64,000 bases of DNA, taken from positions 62,001 to 126,000 of the forward strand of contig JAGFNW010000021.1 in the NCBI GenBank assembly GCA_017592665.1, in the 5' to 3' direction. The notes beneath the pieces were generated by a model, which was given only the letters and a program-made list of their open reading frames with translations, searched no databases and was not told the origin of the DNA. This document shows, piece after piece, positions 59,152 to 64,000 of this stretch. Positions within the stretch are counted from its first letter, which is position 1. Each line of letters begins with the position of its first letter. A program made the translations under genes and the position numbers. Source of the stretch: Streptosporangiaceae bacterium NEAU-GS5. GTDB taxonomy: Bacteria; Actinomycetota; Actinomycetes; Streptosporangiales; Streptosporangiaceae.

Positions 59152-60057
59152 TTACAGGCAGGGGACGAGTTGCCTGGTGGCGACGGCACCGACCTTGGAC
59201 CAGGACAGGCCGCCGTCGTACTTCCAGACCGAGTCGCGTTGCGGTGAGGAAATGAATACAGAGCTGGGGGGGATCGCTACGTCCATATTCGCGTCGGTGA
59301 TCGGGAAAGGCGAGTCTGGCCTGATCATGATGATTGAGCCGTGGGTTGTGGCCAGCCTGCGCTCCTGGTCGAGGCCCATCGCGAAGGCGCCCCCGAACAG
59401 CGAGTCGAGAGAGACGCGAATGCCGCCGTCTGCGGGTATTTCTGGATCGAACACCCCCATGGCTGCGTTCCACCTGTACGGCTCATGGACTGCGTCGAGC
59501 GCGAAGAGGTTCTGGCTGGTCACGGCGTAGGTGATGTCGCTGTCGTGCTCGTGATTGGCTCTGCCGAGGAAACGCCAGTTGAAGGGTGTGCCCAGGTATT
59601 GCGATATGCCTGTGCCGTCGGGAATGGTGGCGAACAGGCCGTAACCTCCGCCGTACAGCCGTGCTGCCGGGCCGCCGACCTGGGTCCAGGTGGTGCCGGA
59701 GCCGGTCCACTTCCACACCCCGCTGTGGTCTGAGGGAAGGGCGTAGATCGCGTCGTCGGTCACCGCCCAGGTGCCGCGCGGGCCGCCGATGTTCTGCCAG
59801 CTGAAGGGCGTGCCGGAGTAGCGTACGAGGTTGCCGAACGAAGTGGTGGCGAACAGGCCGAATCCGCCGCTGTACAGGCGGGTGAACTGGCCGCCGATCC
59901 GGACCCAGGAGGCGCCGTCGTACCGATACACGGAAAGTGCGTCGGCGCTGAGCGCGCACACGGCCGAGGCCGTGTTGGCTTGCGCGGTCCCCGGAACCGC
60001 CAGCGCCTGCACGGCCATGGCGCCGGCCAGTGCGACCGCGGCAATACGTTTGATCAT
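59152..60057 (-). CDS. secreted tectonin-like propeller protein
   Basis: 301 residues from ATG at 60057 with GAGGAG 6 bases upstream. A signal peptide (IKRIAAVALAGAMAVQALA) ends near AQA-N. The mature part holds repeated units: YRYDGASWVRIGG, GFGLFATT, TPFSWQNIGG, DDAIYALPSDHSGVWKWTGSGTTWTQVGG, GYGLFATIPDG and so on. This is the W-x-x-I/V-G-G tectonin pattern, suggesting a six-bladed propeller that binds sugars or LPS-like ligands. It ends in a Cys (VPCL) that may pair with the Cys near the N-terminus. Function unknown. Confidence 0.75.
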   Translation of the reverse strand: MIKRIAAVALAGAMAVQALAVPGTAQANTASAVCALSADALSVYRYDGASWVRIGGQFTRLYSGGFGLFATTSFGNLVRYSGTPFSWQNIGGPRGTWAVTDDAIYALPSDHSGVWKWTGSGTTWTQVGGPAARLYGGGYGLFATIPDGTGISQYLGTPFNWRFLGRANHEHDSDITYAVTSQNLFALDAVHEPYRWNAAMGVFDPEIPADGGIRVSLDSLFGGAFAMGLDQERRLATTHGSIIMIRPDSPFPITDANMDVAIPPSSVFISSPQRDSVWKYDGGLSWSKVGAVATRQLVPCL

Positions 60058-60222
60058 GGTGCTCCTCAGGAGACGGAAACCTCGGGCCATGGGTGGGAGA
60101 CTGCGGCGTCATATCCGCAAGGGTGAAGATGACACCCTCGGCAAAAACGCGGCCAAGATCTGACTGAAATGGCGGCCACGCCGCCGCGGCCTGGCCGCCG
60201 GGCGGCCTGCGAGAATGGTGAG

Positions 60223-60558
60223 ATGACCATTGTCAAGATCAATGCCATCACTGTGGCGGGCGACAGCGGTGACGAACTGGCGCGTCGTTTCGCCGCGCGG
60301 GCCGGCGCCGTCGACGACCAGGACGGCTTCGAGGGCTTCGAGTTGCTCCGGCCCGTCGACGAGCGGACGACCTGGCTCGTCGTCACCCGTTGGCGTGACG
60401 AGGAGGCATTCCAGGCGTGGGTCACCTCACCGGCGTTCGCGCACGGGCACCGCTCGGCAGCCGAGCGTGGGGGCGAGCCCGCGCCGCCGCCGGTCGGAGT
60501 GCACAGCGAGGTTTGGTCCTACGTTCCCGCCGGAGGGTCCAGCCCGGCCCGACCGTGA
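60223..60558 (+). CDS. heme-degrading monooxygenase, MhuD/IsdG-like (ABM fold)
   Basis: 111 residues. The N-terminus VKINAI places Asn at position 7 as in mycobacterial MhuD. FELLRPVDERTTWLVVTRWRDEEAFQAW places Trp at 66, and AFAHGHR gives His at 74/76 near the heme-binding His75. Those are the three landmark residues of MhuD. It should open the heme ring with oxygen and reductant, freeing iron. ATG at 60223 follows a weak GGTGAG. No heme-uptake genes are adjacent. Confidence 0.8.
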   Translation: MTIVKINAITVAGDSGDELARRFAARAGAVDDQDGFEGFELLRPVDERTTWLVVTRWRDEEAFQAWVTSPAFAHGHRSAAERGGEPAPPPVGVHSEVWSYVPAGGSSPARP

Positions 60559-60568
60559 GCCGCTTCTT

Positions 60569-61333
60569 TCAGCGATCGCGCCGTACGGCATCCGCGAGAA
60601 GCGACGACACGACCTGCTCGTGTACGCCTCGAGTGCCATTGACGTCCGGGTGCCACGTGCAGGCGATGTTGATCGCGGCGACCCGCCCGCTGTCGAGGAC
60701 GGCGCGCGCGGCCCGGAGCACTGTGGGCACGTCCGGCCCATCAGGCGCCGGATATCGCAGTCCTGGCAGGAGAGCGGAGTCGACGACGTCGAGGTCGACA
60801 TTCACGAGCAGCGGCCCGTCCGGCAGGGTCTCCGCTGACAGGTCGATGACGGATGACCGCCGCACGGCCGCGGCCGCGAGATATTCCACCTCGGGAGGGT
60901 CGAGATCGCGGGCGTCGACGAGCAGCACGCGCTCCTCGGGCACCGCGCGAAAGCCCAGACGCTCGGCGATCAGCTCGGGACGGTAGCCGACGAGGAGCCG
61001 CAAGGCCATGCCGCCGAGGTAACCCGAGGTGGTCGTCTCAAGCGTCTGTACGTCGCCGTGCGCGTCGATCCAGACGATCGAGGGCTCGCGGCCTGCCCGC
61101 TGCAGCCCACACGCGATGCCCATCGATACGGTGCAGTCACCGGACACGACCACGGGCATCGACGGTTCCGCCTCGACTGCGCCGGCCACCGCCTCGTACA
61201 GCGCCGCCAGGCGAGACCAGACATCCGCATCGGGGAGTTCGACGTTGACGTCGGTGACGGACCCCGCAGAGGGCGGGACGTGGAGGTCGGGCAGCGATTC
61301 ATCGAGATGGTAGGGAACGCGGATGATCGGCAC
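60569..61333 (-). CDS. arginase/agmatinase-fold protein with a substituted metal ligand
   Basis: 254 residues with the ureohydrolase landmarks: SGDCTVSMG in place of GGDHS (Cys67 where the first manganese-binding His is expected), WIDAHGD (Asp90, His92, Asp94) and VNVDLDVVDS for the last Asp pair. SGYLGGMALRLLVG is the substrate-loop segment. The His-to-Cys change may weaken or alter metal binding, so arginase activity should not be assumed. Convergent with the heme monooxygenase gene, 10 bases apart. Confidence 0.8.
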   Translation of the reverse strand: MPIIRVPYHLDESLPDLHVPPSAGSVTDVNVELPDADVWSRLAALYEAVAGAVEAEPSMPVVVSGDCTVSMGIACGLQRAGREPSIVWIDAHGDVQTLETTTSGYLGGMALRLLVGYRPELIAERLGFRAVPEERVLLVDARDLDPPEVEYLAAAAVRRSSVIDLSAETLPDGPLLVNVDLDVVDSALLPGLRYPAPDGPDVPTVLRAARAVLDSGRVAAINIACTWHPDVNGTRGVHEQVVSSLLADAVRRDR

Positions 61334-61401
61334 AAAACGACGTTAACACCACGCGCTCCCGTCCAAATGCCGCAAGACCTGGCGCCCGGCGGAGAACCAG
61401 G

Positions 61402-61665
61402 TCAGTCGGTGACCCATTCGCCGCTGCGCCGTTTGTAGGCCTCGGCGCCTCCCCGGTCGATCGCCGCCTTCACGACAGCGAAGATCGCTCCTTGCAGGGC
61501 GGCGGCCACCAGGACCTCACCCCAGCCGTATTCGGGAGAGGTCGCCTGCGGGGCGTCTTTCTGGCCGGAAGTCAATTTCCACACCTGCTTGAAGACCACG
61601 CTCGCGACGATGCCGCCGAGCATGCCGCTGAGCGCGCTCGCGCCCCTAACTGCGAGTTTGTTCAT
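61402..61665 (-). CDS. DUF4235 family membrane protein
   Basis: 87 residues with two hydrophobic segments (ALSGMLGGIVASVVFKQVWK and VLVAAALQGAIFAVVKAAIDRGG) and the family ending AYKRRSGEWV. The function is unknown; related actinobacterial proteins are usually single small genes. ATG at 61665. The 164-base gap upstream includes a possible promoter for the next gene on the other strand. Confidence 0.85.
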   Translation of the reverse strand: MNKLAVRGASALSGMLGGIVASVVFKQVWKLTSGQKDAPQATSPEYGWGEVLVAAALQGAIFAVVKAAIDRGGAEAYKRRSGEWVTD

Positions 61666-61829
61666 GCCTTTGGGTACTGCCCCGGCACGCAGGACTATTC
61701 GGCCCCGGTGCCCTGGACCGTCAGCACGCCCTCATTGAGCCATCGCGCCGGAACTGGTCCCGTTTAGGTAAGCGCCGCGTTCACTTTTCCCTAATCCGGC
61801 TCTGAACTGCGGTTTTTTAGCCTGAAAGC

Positions 61830-62426
61830 ATGCATGTGCGCCTTGTGCCGGCGGTGGCCGCGGTAACGGTCCTGGCCGCGGCCTGCGCGACGGCCGCACC
61901 GGCAGAGGCTCCCGCCCCCGCAGGCCCCAGCGACGTATCCGCCGCCTCGCCGGCTCCTTCCACGGAGCCGACCGAGTCCAACCCGCCGGGCGACATTCCC
62001 GACAACACCGTCTTCATTGCTTACCGGCCTCCCGGCCAGCCGTACGAGATCAAGGTGCCTGAAGGCTGGGCCCGCACCAACCTGCCGACCGGGGCGCGTT
62101 TCACCGACAAGCTCAACAGCGTCCACGTGGAAGCGCTGGCCACGGCGGTGGCGCCGACCGAGGCGTCCATCCGCGCCGAGGTCCCGGCCGGCCAGGAGAT
62201 CCGCAAGGTCGACACGGTGTCCCGCAAGGGAGGCAGCGCGGTCCGCGCCGTCTACCGGGCCAACAGCTCGCCCGACCCGGTCACCGGCAAGGTGATCCTC
62301 GACGAGGTGGAGCGGTACGAGTTCTACCGCGCCGGACACAAGGGCATCCTCGTCCTGACCGGACCCGTCGGCGCCGACAACGTCGACCCGTGGCGGACGA
62401 TCTCGGATTCGTTCACATGGAAATGA
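61830..62426 (+). CDS. putative lipoprotein of unknown function
   Basis: 198 residues. Lipoprotein signal with lipobox LAAAC (Cys about 19), then an Ala/Pro/Ser linker of about 45 residues. The domain begins AYRPPGQPYEIKVPEGWART and ends YRAGHKGILVLTGPVGADNVDPWRTISDSF. The pattern resembles LpqN/LpqT-like or PsbP-like lipoproteins that bind small molecules. ATG at 61830 has GAAAG upstream. AT-rich bases and a T6 run precede it. Confidence 0.75.
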   Translation: MHVRLVPAVAAVTVLAAACATAAPAEAPAPAGPSDVSAASPAPSTEPTESNPPGDIPDNTVFIAYRPPGQPYEIKVPEGWARTNLPTGARFTDKLNSVHVEALATAVAPTEASIRAEVPAGQEIRKVDTVSRKGGSAVRAVYRANSSPDPVTGKVILDEVERYEFYRAGHKGILVLTGPVGADNVDPWRTISDSFTWK

Positions 62427-62714
62427 TCGCCCGGGACGACCCGGCCTTACTGACCGCCACCACGGCCTGGGTCGCAGGACTCGGCTTGCTCGCCGCGTGT
62501 GGAGCCGCACCGGCCCCCGCGCTCCGCCCGGCGAGCGTCATGACGGCCCGGCGAGCAGCCGAACCTTCGCGCATTGTTACTCCCCTTGTGCCACGGGTTC
62601 GACCTCTGGCTGCTCGCCGGGTCCCTGATCGTGTTCTGGATCACCAGCAGGAACGGCTGTCGGCCGGTCCCGCCGCTCGCCACCGACCGTCCTGCGCGAC
62701 CTGTGAGGCTTCCC

Positions 62715-64000
62715 ATGTCGATCGACACCGCGACCCTTCCGCCGCGATCGCCCGCGAGGATCCTCCAGCGGCCGGTGTGGCATCTCGCCCTCGGCGCGGT
62801 CGCGCTCGTCTACACCCTCGTGCAGCTCATCTTCACGTTGCGCGTCGGGCTGGGCTGGGATGAGACCGTCTATGTCAGTCAGGTGGCCACGGGTGTCCCC
62901 GCCGCGGAGTTCAGCGCGCCCCGGGCGCGTGGCGTGCCGCTGCTTGTCGCCCCGATCGCGATCTTCACTTCCTCGCCGGAAGCGATCCGCGGCTATCTGA
63001 GCGTCTTGTCGGGCGCCGGTCTGTACCTGGCGTACCTGCCCTGGCTCAAGCTGCGGAACGGACCGCTGGTTCCGGTGGCGGCCGGGCTGTTCGCCGGGCT
63101 GTGGACCAGCCTGTTCTACGGCAACGAGGCGATGCCCAACCTGTGGGTCGCGCTCGCCGCGGTCGCCGGGACCGGGCTGTTCTTCCTGGCCGTACGGACG
63201 CCCGTCGCCGGGTTCGGCGTGTTGGGCGCGTACGCGCTTGCGGCTCTGGTCCGCCCAACCGATGCGCTGTGGGCGGCGGCGCCGCTTGTGGTGGCGGCCG
63301 TGAGCGTGCGGCGCTGGCGGCGCCCGGCCACGCTGGGCGGTGTGCTCGGCGGCCTGGCCATCGGCTGGGGCGCCTGGCTGATCGAGGCGGTGATGCATTT
63401 CGGAGGTCCGCTCGCCCGGCTGAGCGCGGCCGGGACCGACAACGAGACCGGCCTGCACTTCAGCCTGCCGCAGCATCTGCGCGCGCTCGACGGGCCGCTC
63501 TTGTGTCGCTACACCTCCCCGTGCGGCGGCTACCCGCTGCCGCACATCGCCTGGTTCGCCGCGGTTCCGCTGCTTGCCGCCCTCGGCCTGTGGGCGACCC
63601 GGCACGCGCCGCTCGCACTGGCGGCGGCCTGCGGTCTCGCGGTGGCCGCCGGCTACGTCTTCACGGTCGGCTACGCGGCGCCGCGCTTTCTGATGCCCGC
63701 CTACGCGCTGCTCTCGCTACCGGTCGCCGCCGGGGCCGGCTGGTTGTGGACGCAGGTCAGGCCGGTCGGAGCGGTGCTCATGGTGGCCGCCGCCGGCGCC
63801 TTTCTCCTCCTGCAGGCGATCACCTTGCAGCATCAGCTGACCGCCTCGGCGACGTCGCGCGCGGCCGACCCTGTCGTCGCCGACGCGCTCAGGTCCGCCG
63901 GCCTGACGTCGCCGTGCCTCGTATATGGCCATCACGCCGTCGAAGTCGGCTACCTCACGCATTGCTCGTCCAAGGGCGTGTTCAGCAAGTACGGCGGGAA
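62715..64000 (+). CDS. GT-C-type glycosyltransferase-like membrane protein (3' truncated by the window edge)
   Basis: At least 428 residues, running off the window. ATG at 62715 has GAGG 6 bases upstream. The first span (LALGAVALVYTLVQLIFTL) is followed by GLGWDETVYV, placing an Asp-Glu pair in the first external loop as in PMT/ArnT-like GT-C transferases. At least nine further hydrophobic segments follow. It would use a polyprenyl-phosphate sugar to glycosylate a cell-surface target. The 288 bases before it hold no convincing gene; an in-frame hydrophobic stretch just upstream might be a decayed N-terminal extension. Confidence 0.75.
   Translation, partial: MSIDTATLPPRSPARILQRPVWHLALGAVALVYTLVQLIFTLRVGLGWDETVYVSQVATGVPAAEFSAPRARGVPLLVAPIAIFTSSPEAIRGYLSVLSGAGLYLAYLPWLKLRNGPLVPVAAGLFAGLWTSLFYGNEAMPNLWVALAAVAGTGLFFLAVRTPVAGFGVLGAYALAALVRPTDALWAAAPLVVAAVSVRRWRRPATLGGVLGGLAIGWGAWLIEAVMHFGGPLARLSAAGTDNETGLHFSLPQHLRALDGPLLCRYTSPCGGYPLPHIAWFAAVPLLAALGLWATRHAPLALAAACGLAVAAGYVFTVGYAAPRFLMPAYALLSLPVAAGAGWLWTQVRPVGAVLMVAAAGAFLLLQAITLQHQLTASATSRAADPVVADALRSAGLTSPCLVYGHHAVEVGYLTHCSSKGVFSKYGG

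Noticed and set aside
62390-62863. Frame with a lipobox-like LLAACG, suggesting a second lipoprotein
   Set aside because: No positively charged start or ribosome-binding site. It overlaps both the previous lipoprotein end and the GT-C start, and its C-terminal half is Arg-rich shadow sequence.
1-64000. tRNA, rRNA, CRISPR arrays or intact insertion sequences
   Set aside because: No cloverleaf with a T-loop GGTTCRA box, no rRNA core sequence, no regularly spaced repeats and no transposase were recognised by eye. A tool-based scan could still find something weak.

Overview
This is a 64 kb stretch of a very GC-rich actinomycete chromosome. The evidence is third-position GC bias in every frame, GTG and TTG starts, ATGA/GTGA-coupled operons, many TetR-type regulators, an ECF42-type sigma factor paired with a DGPF-family protein, and the DUF2277, DUF4235, DUF427, DUF1684 and DUF5994 families. 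I would guess a filamentous actinomycete (Streptosporangiales or Streptomycetales), but nothing seen fixes the genus. I see no rRNA, tRNA, CRISPR array or intact insertion sequence. Both ends cut through genes: a sugar-binding protein at the left and a GT-C-type membrane protein at the right.

Layout. 1-5.2 kb: a ribose/xylose-type sugar ABC importer (binding protein, double ATPase, two permeases) with an SMP-30/gluconolactonase-like lactonase. 5.2-14.5 kb: small regulator-plus-target units. These are a ChrB-like protein with a CaCA exchanger, an orphan TetR followed by a 16-residue lysine peptide, cspA with a terminator-like leader, TetR with a DHA2 efflux pump, an SDR enzyme, a secreted protein, TetR with a small ABM-like protein, and a stub Flp-pilin-like peptide. 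14.5-25.4 kb: an EF-G paralogue, a two-domain VOC protein, a CitA/CitB-type two-component system divergent from dctA, a MarR/tautomerase pair, an acyl-CoA ligase and an AI-2E-family permease. 25.4-32.6 kb: a STAS protein, a DUF5994 protein, a lone tyrosine recombinase, TetR with a VOC protein, a frameshifted DUF427 gene, a methyltransferase, and the ECF42 sigma/DGPF pair.

32.7-44.0 kb is the most unusual part. Two giant, tightly coupled genes encode a 1585-residue protein (A) and a 1264-residue protein (B). A has a hydrophobic stretch and what looks like a seven-bladed propeller interrupted by a jelly-roll-like insert. B carries an NlpC/P60-like centre and an M15-like peptidase centre. Neither has a recognisable signal peptide, and A appears to be transcribed as a leaderless mRNA. 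A Sec-exported M6-like metalloprotease (C) follows. This is my main candidate for an undescribed system.

44-53 kb: a sulfonate/taurine-type ABC importer headed by a 39-residue membrane peptide and a YeiH-family transporter, convergent with a complete five-gene peptide/nickel-type ABC importer. 53-57 kb: a DUF1684 protein divergent from an orphan winged-helix regulator, sharing a promoter motif with the peptide importer, then an ABC-F protein with a leader-peptide/hairpin arrangement. 57-64 kb: a methyltransferase, a Tdi1/DUF1851-like protein, a DHFR-like reductase with an AraC regulator, a secreted tectonin-like protein, an MhuD-like heme monooxygenase, an arginase-fold protein with a substituted metal ligand, DUF4235, a lipoprotein and the truncated GT-C protein.

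Starts were chosen by reading ribosome-binding sites, overlaps and family N-termini. Operators, promoters and hairpins were found by eye and are predictions.
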